In this document: one piece after another, positions 1 to 6,239 of the stretch | Layout: every line of letters starts with the position of its first letter | How positions within the stretch are numbered: the stretch's first letter is position 1 | Assembly: GCA_025937075.1 (NCBI GenBank) | Contig: JAICSD010000228.1 | Coordinates: 1-7,343 of the forward strand | Source of the DNA: Vicinamibacteria bacterium | GTDB lineage: Bacteria > Acidobacteriota > Vicinamibacteria > Vicinamibacterales > 2-12-FULL-66-21 | DNA: 7,343 nucleotides | Direction: 5' to 3' | The notes under the pieces: generated by a model | The model's database searches: none | Told to the model about the DNA's origin: nothing | The model's input: only the letters and a program-made list of their open reading frames with translations | Made by a program: the position numbers and the translations under genes

Positions 1-852
1 GAGCTGGACGTACCCGAACGCTTCCGCACGAGTGACGGAAGGAAGTACCAGCGCGGCGCACGCGTGCATCAGCGCTCGAAGCCGCTCGTGCGATACCTCG
101 CCGCAGAATCTGACGCAGCCCCCGAGGCCGGTGCTCTCCGCGAGATGTTCCCACGCTTGACGCATCGGCCCATCACCGGCGATGAGGGCGCAGATCGACG
201 TCCCCGCGAGCGCGCGCAGCAGGACATCCACGCCTTTGTACGCAACGTGACGCCCGGCGAAGAGCACGAACGGCGCGCCCACCTCGTGACGAATGCGATC
301 CGCTTCCTCCGCGACGCTCTCCGTCACGCTCCAGTGGGAACAATCGATCCCGAACGGCACGACGCGAATGCGATCGCAATACGGTGTCAGGCGATCCGCG
401 TGCTCAGCGAGCGCGGGCGAAGAGACGATGATGACGGCGGCACGCCGATAGACCAACCGCGCGAGCGGTGCATAGAACAGCGCGTACTGAAGACGCGAGC
501 GGACGACGTCGCTGTGATACCAGATGGCGAGCGGCATTCTCGGCCTCACGAGCGCATAGGACAGCAGCGCCCACGGGTTCGGCTCGTGAAGCACCATGAG
601 GTCGGCTTCCGCTCTCGCAAGATGCGCCGCGAAGGACGGGGCGACGTGAACCGAACCGACGGCCGTCGCCGACGACACCCGCGTCACGTGCACCCCGCAT
701 CGTTCCTCGCGGGCGGTCTGGCGGTCTGTGTTCGCGACGAGCACGGAGCTCTCGACCAGGCCGGTGCTCGCGCAGCAGAGCGCCTCGACCGCGCGCTCCA
801 TCCCGCCGGCGACCGGCGGATAGAACTTTCCAACGTGCAGGACCCGCTTCAA
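1..852 (-). CDS. Glycosyltransferase family 4 (GT-B fold), C-terminus cut by the window edge
   Basis: Predicted retaining glycosyltransferase that moves a sugar from a nucleotide-sugar donor onto a growing glycan at the cytoplasmic face of the membrane. I translated 284 residues. The N-terminal Rossmann half opens with VLHVGKFYPPVAGGMER (residues 4-20), the typical glycine-rich loop of GT4 enzymes. WYHSD (115-119) and VPFGID (165-170) lead into the donor-binding half, which has LFAGRHVAYKGVDVLL (197-212) and LIAGDGP (223-229). The last visible residues, PSVTRAEAFGYVQL, carry the first Glu (E277) of the E-x7-E motif; the window ends one codon before the second Glu is expected. About 90-110 residues are probably missing. 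The start is TTG at 850-852: it places the first beta strand at residue 4, and I saw no ATG or GTG that does so. It is the only gene here separated from its upstream neighbour (109 bp). The specific sugar cannot be predicted. Confidence 0.93.
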   Translation of the reverse strand, partial: MKRVLHVGKFYPPVAGGMERAVEALCCASTGLVESSVLVANTDRQTAREERCGVHVTRVSSATAVGSVHVAPSFAAHLARAEADLMVLHEPNPWALLSYALVRPRMPLAIWYHSDVVRSRLQYALFYAPLARLVYRRAAVIIVSSPALAEHADRLTPYCDRIRVVPFGIDCSHWSVTESVAEEADRIRHEVGAPFVLFAGRHVAYKGVDVLLRALAGTSICALIAGDGPMRQAWEHLAESTGLGGCVRFCGEVSHERLRALMHACAALVLPSVTRAEAFGYVQL

Positions 853-860
853 CTTTTTAT

Positions 861-880
861 CCGGGGGGTTCGCCCCTCGG
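861..880 (-). other. Stem-loop just upstream of the TTG-start glycosyltransferase gene
   Basis: Read on the minus strand, CCGAGGGG, a CGAA loop and CCCCCCGG form a stem of seven G-C pairs with one A/C mismatch. It ends 8 nt before the TTG start at 852. At that position it could sit next to or mask the ribosome-binding region of the downstream gene, and no strong Shine-Dalgarno sequence is visible there apart from a weak GGAT. A regulatory role is inference. Confidence 0.4.
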
Positions 881-896
881 GCTCCCCTGCACGCTT

Positions 897-929
897 CTTG
901 GACGGCAGGGACCCCTGCACCCCGCCAAG
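897..929 (-). other. Long imperfect stem-loop in the intergenic element
   Basis: On the minus strand the outer arms CTTGG and CCAAG pair. Next, CGG pairs with CCG past a one-base bulge, and CAGG/CCTG closes a short loop after a four-base bulge on one side. That gives about twelve base pairs, nearly all G-C in the inner part. There is no following T-run, so it is not a standard intrinsic terminator. It may be RNA secondary structure or the core of a small repeat element. Confidence 0.35.
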
Positions 930-946
930 CTCGCTCGCTTCTATCC

Positions 947-962
947 AAAGCGGCCTCGCTTT
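947..962 (-). other. Short stem-loop abutting the stop codon of the upstream glycosyltransferase gene
   Basis: AAAGCG and CGCTTT are perfect 6-bp inverted arms around a four-base loop, starting inside the stop codon of the gene at 962-2170. In the direction of transcription (minus strand) the stem is followed by GGATAG, not a T-run, so it is weak as a terminator. On the plus strand the descending arm runs into TTTTAT, but there is no plus-strand gene to terminate. It may protect the mRNA 3' end, or be an end of the inserted element. Confidence 0.3.
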
Positions 963-2170
963 TATGAAACACGTTCGACCCTGTGGCTCAGTCCCGCACT
1001 CCCGCCGCGTCTTGCTGCGCCGCACAGCTCGGCATAGATGTCCGCGACGCGATCCGTATATCGCGACCAGCTGAACTCCGCCGCGCGGTCCAGGGCGAGA
1101 TCGCGGCGCCGCCACCAGGCCTCGCCATTTCCTTCGCGTTCTTTCAGGAATTCGAGTATGCGGTCCCGCCACGCGCGAACATCACCAACGCCACAGTAGG
1201 TGGCCGCGGCGCCGCCGACCTCGCGAAGCACAGGGATGTCGCTGGCAATGACCGGAGTCCCGCACGCGAGCGCTTCGACCAGCGGCAGCCCGAACCCTTC
1301 ACGTTCCGAAGGCAGGAGCGCGATCGCCGCGCGGCGGTAGATGGCCGCGAGCGTCTGCCGATCCACGAAGGGCACGACGACGATGGAGTCGGTGATTCCG
1401 AGCTCTCGCGCGCGGACGCGCTGGTCCGCGGTGAACGGACCGCCAACGCGGATCAGACGCGCGTCCGGACGCGCCGCTCGAACGGCGTGCAGCACGTCCA
1501 GGAGGACGTCGATCCGCTTGCGCGGAATCGTACTGCCTACGTGCAACAGCTCGATGCCGCGCCGCGGGCCGATGAGCCTCGCCGCCTCGACGTCGGCGGC
1601 CGCGTCGGCCTCCGGATAGCCGCCCGTATCCGCGCCGTTGGGGATGACCGACAGCCGAGCGGACGGCAGGCCGGCGCGCGTGATGAGGCTCGTTCGCGTC
1701 GCCTCGCTGTCGCACGCGATGTGCGCCGCGCGTCTGACGCCGTCCAGAATCCGGCGTGCCATCCAGCGATAGGCTGCGGAGCGGCGCTCCTCGGCAGGCA
1801 CGAGCACCGCGCGGAATGCGTCGACGTCGTGGCACGTGACGAGCGTTCGCTCAGCTGGCAGCTCGTGCACGAGATGCGCGTACGAGTGATCGACGATGTG
1901 AAAGGCATCGAAGCGCGCGCGGAGCGGCTCGAGGGTACGCGGGTAGTCCCACTGCCGCGCCGCAAGGCGATCGATGGTGAACGCCAGGGTCGACGCCCCC
2001 CGGCTGACACGCGTCAGCCGCCGCGTCATGGACGGACGAACGAGCGTCGCTTCGAACGAGCTCCCGTGCTCTCGGCGGAGGTGGTCCAGCAGCATGTCCG
2101 CGACGAGATCCATGCTGGCCCAGCCTTCTTCCGCGTAGTCGGCGACAACGGCGATGCGAAATGGTCTCAC
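962..2170 (-). CDS. Glycosyltransferase family 4 (GT-B fold)
   Basis: Complete GT4 enzyme of 402 residues, a normal length for the family, predicted to add a sugar in surface-glycan assembly. The N-terminal half begins with FRIAVVADYAEEGWASM (4-20) and contains HIVDHSYAHLVHEL (91-104) and LVTCHDVDAFR (110-120). The donor half has VIPNGAD (175-181), LHVGSTIPRKRIDVLL (209-224) and a textbook E-x7-E motif in SEREGFGLPLVEALACG (288-304; E291 and E299), followed by TPVIASD. The start is GTG at 2168-2170, overlapping the TGA of the methyltransferase gene by 4 nt (GTGA). No Shine-Dalgarno is evident, so translation probably depends on coupling. The frame stays open for 90 more codons upstream, but that stretch is antisense-like shadow sequence inside the methyltransferase gene. 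The last dozen or so residues are a glycine/arginine/serine tail outside the fold. The donor sugar is unknown. Confidence 0.95.
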   Translation of the reverse strand: MRPFRIAVVADYAEEGWASMDLVADMLLDHLRREHGSSFEATLVRPSMTRRLTRVSRGASTLAFTIDRLAARQWDYPRTLEPLRARFDAFHIVDHSYAHLVHELPAERTLVTCHDVDAFRAVLVPAEERRSAAYRWMARRILDGVRRAAHIACDSEATRTSLITRAGLPSARLSVIPNGADTGGYPEADAAADVEAARLIGPRRGIELLHVGSTIPRKRIDVLLDVLHAVRAARPDARLIRVGGPFTADQRVRARELGITDSIVVVPFVDRQTLAAIYRRAAIALLPSEREGFGLPLVEALACGTPVIASDIPVLREVGGAAATYCGVGDVRAWRDRILEFLKEREGNGEAWWRRRDLALDRAAEFSWSRYTDRVADIYAELCGAARRGGSAGLSHRVERVS

Positions 2171-3024
2171 GGAGTACACGTCGCGACGATGCGCAGGATG
2201 GCCTTCAGTGATTTCGTCACCTGCCACGCGGCAAGGCGCCGGCCCGTCGGAGTGAACAGGTTGTAGCCGCTGGCTTTCAGCGCGTAGACGATCGCCTCGA
2301 CATCCTCGCCCGCGCGCTCGAGCAGATCGAGGTGCAGTTCGAGGCAGAGCGCGGGCCGGCATCGCAGCAGCGTGCGCCGCGCGCCGCGAAGAACGGCCCC
2401 TTCGGCCCCTTCGACATCGATCTTGATGATCGCCGGCCACAACCGGCCCGTCTCGCTCAGACGATCGATCGTGACGAAGGGCACCGTGAGCGCTTTCGGA
2501 TCCGTTGCCGGCGCGTCTCGGGCAAAGCCGAGCGCATCCATCACGACCATCCGCTGGCCGTCGGCATCCGACGCTCCGCAGCAGCGCACGTCGCTCCGCG
2601 GTGCCACGGCGTTCAGCTCCAGCAGGCCGCGCGCTTCCGATGCGAGCGAAGCGGAGGGCTCGAGCAGCAGGGCTCGATGCTGCGGTGCCGACGCGAGGTG
2701 CACGAGCGAGAACAGACCCTTGTGCGCGCCGACGTCGAGCAGCAGCGCGTTCGGCGGCGCGGCCCGGGACAGCCGGATGAACGCTGCCATTTCGGCGCGG
2801 CTGTCGCCGTTCTCGACGAAATGAAACTGGGCGTCCGCGGCAGCGCTCTCCGGCAGGATGACCGGAAGACCGTCCACACGGTAAGCCCGAACGCCGGCGT
2901 GGTGCTCGCAGGTGACGCGCAGAGCCGAGCCCCCGGCCGAGTACCCGAATCGCCGCCGTGCGATCGCCGCACGCGCAGGTTCGGGAAGCAGCCGCGCGGC
3001 GGCACGCGCCGTCGACCGAATCAT
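2167..3024 (-). CDS. FkbM-family SAM-dependent O-methyltransferase
   Basis: Class I methyltransferase of 285 residues, related to FkbM (Methyltransf_21 type), expected to transfer a methyl group from S-adenosylmethionine to a hydroxyl. In glycan clusters such enzymes are usually taken to methylate a sugar. Motif I, LLLDVGAHKGLFSL (94-107), is the SAM-binding glycine loop. LLLEPSASLASE (119-130) supplies the acidic residue E122 at the end of the second strand. VPFVTIDRL (181-189) and IIKIDVEGAEGAVLRGA (199-215) are the family's signature blocks, followed by CLELHLDLL (227-235). The N-terminus is arginine/alanine-rich and not an obvious signal peptide. I chose ATG at 3022-3024 because it overlaps the previous gene's TGA as ATGA; an in-frame ATG 22 codons upstream would lie inside that gene. 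It sits between two GT4 genes, which supports a role on the same glycan. The substrate is not determined. Confidence 0.93.
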   Translation of the reverse strand: MIRSTARAAARLLPEPARAAIARRRFGYSAGGSALRVTCEHHAGVRAYRVDGLPVILPESAAADAQFHFVENGDSRAEMAAFIRLSRAAPPNALLLDVGAHKGLFSLVHLASAPQHRALLLEPSASLASEARGLLELNAVAPRSDVRCCGASDADGQRMVVMDALGFARDAPATDPKALTVPFVTIDRLSETGRLWPAIIKIDVEGAEGAVLRGARRTLLRCRPALCLELHLDLLERAGEDVEAIVYALKASGYNLFTPTGRRLAAWQVTKSLKAILRIVATCTP

Positions 3025-4172
3025 GCCGCTGCTCGCGTCTCCACCAGCGTCTCGAAGAACCCGAGATGCTGACGCGCGACTACGGGCCACGAGAAGTGCG
3101 CGTGAACCCGTTCCCGGCCCTGCGCAGCCAGCGTCCGCCGCAGTCCGGCATTCTCGAGTACACGATCGATGGCTGCCGCCAAATCCACGGCGTCTCCTTC
3201 GCGGACCAGGATGCCGGCGTCCGCAACGACGTGAGGAATCTCACCGCTGGCGCTTGCGACGACGGAGACGCCGCAAGCCATGGCTTCGATCAGCATGCGG
3301 CCGAACTGCTCACGCCAGCCTGCCGTCGTGACGCTTGGCGCGCAGAGGATCGTCATCGCGTTCATCCAGTGCGGCACATCCGCATGCGGAACGCTGGTGA
3401 CGACTCGGACGCGGCCGCGCTGCTCCGTCTCGAAGCGGCGCAGTTCCGGTTCGAGCGGACCACCGCCGACGAAGAGCGCTCTCCAGTCGGACTTCGATGC
3501 GCGAAGCGCGTCGCAGAGCACGTCAACGCCCTTTTCCGGCACGAAGCGGCCGACGAATCCGACGACGAATGCGCCGTCGCTCCAGCCGCAACGCTGGCGA
3601 ATCGCCGAGCCCGCCTCGCGATCGGGCGTGAAGATGCTCGAATCGACGCCAGGAGCGATGACGTGCGCGGGCTTCATCCTGTACGCCGCGCGGCCGTCGA
3701 GCGTCTCGCGAATCGTGTGACCGAACGCAATCCATCCGTCCGCCCGCTGCATGACGCGCCGTTCGAACGCGCTCAGCGGCCACGGATACGCCTTGTCGAC
3801 GTTCTGGAACGTAGCCGGCACGAACGTCGCGCCGCGCGCAGTGCACGCCGCGACTTGCGCCGCCGCGAGCACGTACGGCTCCTCCCAGCAGTGGACGACG
3901 TCCCATGCCCCCTGCATGACGCCGCGGAGACCCGCATACCACATCAGATGCGGACTGCGATCGAGCCGTACGGCCGCCCGCCGCAATTCGGACGCTTCGT
4001 CTGGAATCGCCTCTGTCGCCATCTCGCGCAGATCGCCGTGAAACCGTACGGGCGCAATCGCCGTCACCCGCCAGCGTCCGCGCCCCTGTACCGCCATCTC
4101 GTGTGCGAGGCGCCGGTTGTGAGCGACGACATACGAGTGGCCAATCGTCAGCAGACGGCGCTCAGCGGGCAT
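3021..4172 (-). CDS. Glycosyltransferase family 4 (GT-B fold)
   Basis: Complete GT4 enzyme of 383 residues. The N-terminal acceptor half starts RLLTIGHSYVVAHNRRLAHE (6-25) and includes DVVHCWEEPYVLAAA (91-105). The donor half has VIAPGVDSSIFTP (171-183), VGFVGRFVPEKGVDVL (204-219), ALFVGGGPLEPEL (232-244) and an E-x7-E motif at E288/E296 (REQFGRMLIEAMACG, 287-301). The last is followed by VSVVASASGEIPHVV. These features predict a retaining sugar transferase using a nucleotide-sugar donor. ATG at 4170-4172 is preferred over an in-frame ATG 23 codons upstream because it follows a good AAGGAG ribosome-binding site at 6-nt spacing, and because residues before it read as the out-of-frame end of the preceding gene. 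It overlaps that gene by 11 nt, the longest overlap in the operon. The specific sugar is unknown. Confidence 0.95.
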   Translation of the reverse strand: MPAERRLLTIGHSYVVAHNRRLAHEMAVQGRGRWRVTAIAPVRFHGDLREMATEAIPDEASELRRAAVRLDRSPHLMWYAGLRGVMQGAWDVVHCWEEPYVLAAAQVAACTARGATFVPATFQNVDKAYPWPLSAFERRVMQRADGWIAFGHTIRETLDGRAAYRMKPAHVIAPGVDSSIFTPDREAGSAIRQRCGWSDGAFVVGFVGRFVPEKGVDVLCDALRASKSDWRALFVGGGPLEPELRRFETEQRGRVRVVTSVPHADVPHWMNAMTILCAPSVTTAGWREQFGRMLIEAMACGVSVVASASGEIPHVVADAGILVREGDAVDLAAAIDRVLENAGLRRTLAAQGRERVHAHFSWPVVARQHLGFFETLVETRAAA

Positions 4173-5091
4173 CCGGCGCTCCTTCTGCGCACGGCGCTGC
4201 ATATGCGGTGTCGACGCGGCGCAGCATCCGCCACGCAGCAAGCGTCCGCCGCGAAACGGGATCGCGCTGTGCCAGTGCCGTCGGCAGCTGCACGGTCAGC
4301 TCGCGCAACAGCCAGGCCCACCCCCACGGGTCGTCGATCTTCCACGCCCGCCGCATCCGGAAGTACAGCGCGAAGCGCGCCGGGAGCACCCACAGCGCCC
4401 TGGCGATCGGATCGTTGTAGAGCGCGTTGAGGCAATCGTTCCGCGCGACGAATCGCAGGTAGCGCTGAGTGTCGCGGCTGGCCGCATCCGGCACGTGCGC
4501 GACGATCGCATCGGGGAGATAAACGGTCAGCCAGCCGCGATGCAGCAGCCTGAGACAGAAATCCTTCTCCTCGCCATAGCATCCCAGCTGCTCGCGATAG
4601 CCGCCTGCCTGCAGGAACACGTCGCGACGAATGAGATGCGCGAACCCGATGAAACTCGGAACGATTGCTGCTGACGTTGCGCTCGAAGGCTGCATCGCGG
4701 CGGGCCATGGACGGCCGTCCGCTTCCCCCTGGGCGAACCCGACGGCGCCGATCCGCGGATCCGATCGCAACACCTCTATGCCGCGCATGATCGCACCGCT
4801 CGTCAGGAGCCGCGCATCGTCGTCGAGGAGGAGGACGAGCTCACCCTGCGCCCGGCCGACGAGAAGATTGCGTCCCGCGATGTAGCCGTGACGCAGCGGA
4901 TCCGACAGCACGCGAACGGAGGCACCGTCCGTGCGGTCCGCTATCTGCTTCGCGACAGGCGGTTCGGACCCGTCGTCGAACACGAGCACTTCGGGATCGA
5001 CATCCTTCACGAGCGCCAGCGAATCCAGGCAGGCGCGCAGCGATGCCGGCCGGTCCCGCGTCGTAATGCCGATCGTGAGAAGGCGGCTCAC
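4162..5091 (-). CDS. Glycosyltransferase family 2 (GT-A fold, inverting)
   Basis: GT2 enzyme of 309 residues and the only GT-A type in the window, so it probably forms a linkage of opposite stereochemistry from its GT4 neighbours. Landmarks run in order. LLTIGITTRDRPASLRACLD (4-23) is the first strand and helix. VLVFDDGSEPPV (35-46) has the nucleotide-binding DDG. GRNLLVGRAQGELVLLLDDD (73-92) ends in the metal-binding DxD (D90-D92). FIGFAHLIRRDVFLQAGGY (147-165) and CYGEEKDFCLRLLHRGW (171-187) carry the acidic catalytic-base region. The C-terminal part (about 205-300) has a moderately hydrophobic patch, ALWVLPARFALYF (232-244), too weak to call a membrane span. The start is GTG at 5089-5091 in a 4-nt GTGA overlap. 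GGAG lies 11 nt upstream and AAGGG about 4 nt upstream. The frame is open for 157 more codons upstream, but those overlap the next gene and are shadow sequence. Rhamnosyl- or similar transfer is possible but unproven. Confidence 0.94.
   Translation of the reverse strand: MSRLLTIGITTRDRPASLRACLDSLALVKDVDPEVLVFDDGSEPPVAKQIADRTDGASVRVLSDPLRHGYIAGRNLLVGRAQGELVLLLDDDARLLTSGAIMRGIEVLRSDPRIGAVGFAQGEADGRPWPAAMQPSSATSAAIVPSFIGFAHLIRRDVFLQAGGYREQLGCYGEEKDFCLRLLHRGWLTVYLPDAIVAHVPDAASRDTQRYLRFVARNDCLNALYNDPIARALWVLPARFALYFRMRRAWKIDDPWGWAWLLRELTVQLPTALAQRDPVSRRTLAAWRMLRRVDTAYAAPCAEGAPDAR
4179..4184 (-). promoter_or_regulatory. Shine-Dalgarno site AAGGAG for the GT4 gene starting at 4172
   Basis: AAGGAG on the minus strand lies 6 nt before the ATG at 4170-4172, inside the final codons of the GT2 gene. 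It is the clearest ribosome-binding site in the window and decides that start over the in-frame ATG at 4241. The other internal genes rely on stop/start overlaps with weak or no such site. Confidence 0.7.
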
Positions 5092-6239
5092 GCGGCCCTT
5101 CGCTCCTCGCGTGCGCGGCCGTAGACATCCAGGGTGTGCAAGGCGGTTGCGCGCCACGTCATCGTCTTGACGGCTTCGCGCGCGGCGCTCGCAAGACGCT
5201 CGCGCAGCAACACATCGTCCATCAGGCGGCGGGCCGCCGCGGCAAGCGCCCGCGCATCGCGCCGTGGAACGCACAGGCCCGTCTCGCCATCGCGAACGAA
5301 CACGGGAGCGCAGCCCACGGGGGTCGCCACAACGGGGATCCGCTGGCTCATTGCCTCGAGCAGCACGAGGCCGAATCCCTCGTACGTCGAGGGCCACAGC
5401 AGGACGTCGTGGCTGCGGTACGCCTCCATGACCTGCTGTTCCGGCACTCGAGCAGCCACGGTCACGAACGGGCGGATCGTCTCCGAAAACGCTCGGAGCA
5501 CAATCGATTCGGGAACGCCGGGTCCGAGAATCGTCAGACGCAAATCTTGTCTTTCGGCGCACAACTGCTCGAATGCGGCCACGAGCGCATCGATGCCCTT
5601 CATGCGGTCCCAGGTTCCGCAGAACAGCAGTCCTCTTCCGCGCCTCGCGTTAGCGCCAGGATCGCTCGCGAGGAATTCGGATGAGACGCCGTGAGGAATG
5701 ACGTGGACTCGATCGTCGGGCTGCCATCCATGTTCGAGCGCATACGCCCGATCCGCGTCATTGAGCAGGATGAGACGATCGGCCAGTTTCGCAGCGGCAG
5801 CCACCTGCGAGAGACGTGTCAACGGATACCAGATCCGGCGCGTCCACGGCTTCCGCGTCAGACCAGCGTCGGCGTCGTCGAGCATCCGGCGATAGTTGAG
5901 TTGCTCGAGGCCGTTCGATCGGCAGACGAACGACGTCCGCGGGAAGGCGCCAATCCTCTTCGCGGCTCCAAACCACAAGCCGTCGGCGCTCGCCACGTCG
6001 ACGACGTCGTAGTGCGATTGATCGAGGCGCTGTGCAATGGCGCTCGCGGTGTACCACGGTGAGACGACCTGTCTCATCTGACGGAAACGCGGCCCGCGAA
6101 TCTCGTCGCCCAACACGATCTCGCAGCGATGCCCGAGCGCCCGGAGTTCAGTCTGCAGCTTGAAGAAGACCTTCGGCGATCCGAGGGTCGGATCCGCCGG
6201 ATAGTCACCGACGAGGAGCACCGAAAGCGGGCGGCTCAC
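5088..6239 (-). CDS. Glycosyltransferase family 4 (GT-B fold)
   Basis: Complete GT4 enzyme of 383 residues. It starts LSVLLVGDYPADPTLGSPKV (5-24), with the glycine-containing first loop, then DVVDVASADGLWFGAA (78-93) and TSFVCRSNGLEQLNY (102-116). The donor half has VHVIPHGVSSEFL (178-190), LLFCGTWDRMKGIDALVAAF (204-223), LTILGPG (235-241) and a canonical E-x7-E motif at E287/E295 (STYEGFGLVLLEAMS, 284-298). It then continues IPVVATPVGC and DGETGLCVP (317-325), which is typical of the family. It is predicted to transfer a sugar in surface-polysaccharide assembly. The start is GTG at 6237-6239, overlapping the previous gene's TGA as GTGA, with no visible Shine-Dalgarno, so reinitiation by terminating ribosomes is likely. 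Its first three codons (GTG AGC CGC) match those of the GT2 gene. The donor and acceptor cannot be assigned. Confidence 0.95.
   Translation of the reverse strand: MSRPLSVLLVGDYPADPTLGSPKVFFKLQTELRALGHRCEIVLGDEIRGPRFRQMRQVVSPWYTASAIAQRLDQSHYDVVDVASADGLWFGAAKRIGAFPRTSFVCRSNGLEQLNYRRMLDDADAGLTRKPWTRRIWYPLTRLSQVAAAAKLADRLILLNDADRAYALEHGWQPDDRVHVIPHGVSSEFLASDPGANARRGRGLLFCGTWDRMKGIDALVAAFEQLCAERQDLRLTILGPGVPESIVLRAFSETIRPFVTVAARVPEQQVMEAYRSHDVLLWPSTYEGFGLVLLEAMSQRIPVVATPVGCAPVFVRDGETGLCVPRRDARALAAAARRLMDDVLLRERLASAAREAVKTMTWRATALHTLDVYGRAREERRAA

Larger units (their letters stand above)
853..961 (-). repeat. Structured GC-rich intergenic element between two glycosyltransferase genes, possibly a small insertion
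   Basis: This is the only non-coding gap in the window. A GC-rich core (861-959) is bounded by a 6-bp direct repeat, TTTTAT on the plus strand, at 855-860 and 960-965. The second copy overlaps the TAA stop (962-964) of the upstream gene. Inside it CCCCTGCAC occurs twice in direct orientation (884-892 and 912-920), and there are three successive inverted repeats (861-880, 897-929, 947-962). Deleting the core plus one flanking copy would leave only AAAG between TAA and the downstream TTG start, matching the tight packing elsewhere. It could be a miniature mobile or REP-like element, or an mRNA-structure or termination element. Seen: the repeats and gap. Inferred: insertion. No clear terminal inverted repeats or transposase were found, and a 6-bp AT-rich match can arise by chance. 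Confidence 0.45.

Noticed and set aside
853..961. Promoter for the left-edge glycosyltransferase gene
   Set aside because: No convincing -35/-10 pair at suitable spacing was seen on the minus strand; the only AT-rich words are the short flanking repeats.
947..962. Intrinsic terminator after the GT4 gene ending at 962
   Set aside because: The stem is only 6 bp and is not followed by a T-run in the direction of transcription, so it is recorded only as a stem-loop.
64..1074. 336-codon open frame on the plus strand
   Set aside because: It is antisense to the left-edge GT4 gene and the gap, with biased composition and no domain.
849..1172. 107-codon minus-strand frame that crosses the gap and ends in a TTGA overlap with the left-edge gene
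   Set aside because: It starts inside the GT4 gene in the wrong frame, and its 3' part is translated repeat-like sequence with no domain. The TTGA overlap is probably chance, although the open frame across the gap is noted.
983..2266. 427-codon open frame on the plus strand
   Set aside because: It is antisense to the complete GT4 gene and is low-complexity and arginine-rich, with no motif. The GT4 reading on the other strand is unambiguous.
962..2440. Longer version of the GT4 gene with 90 extra N-terminal residues
   Set aside because: The extension lies within the methyltransferase gene in another frame. The first beta strand begins just after the GTG at 2170.
2958..4430. 490-codon open frame on the plus strand
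   Set aside because: It lies antisense to three genes with clear family motifs. Its translation is Arg/Ala/His-rich with no recognisable domain, as expected for an antisense shadow in GC-rich DNA.
4162..5562. Longer version of the GT2 gene with 157 extra N-terminal residues
   Set aside because: The extra part lies wholly inside the upstream GT4 gene in another frame and is Arg-rich. The GT2 fold begins right after the GTG at 5091.
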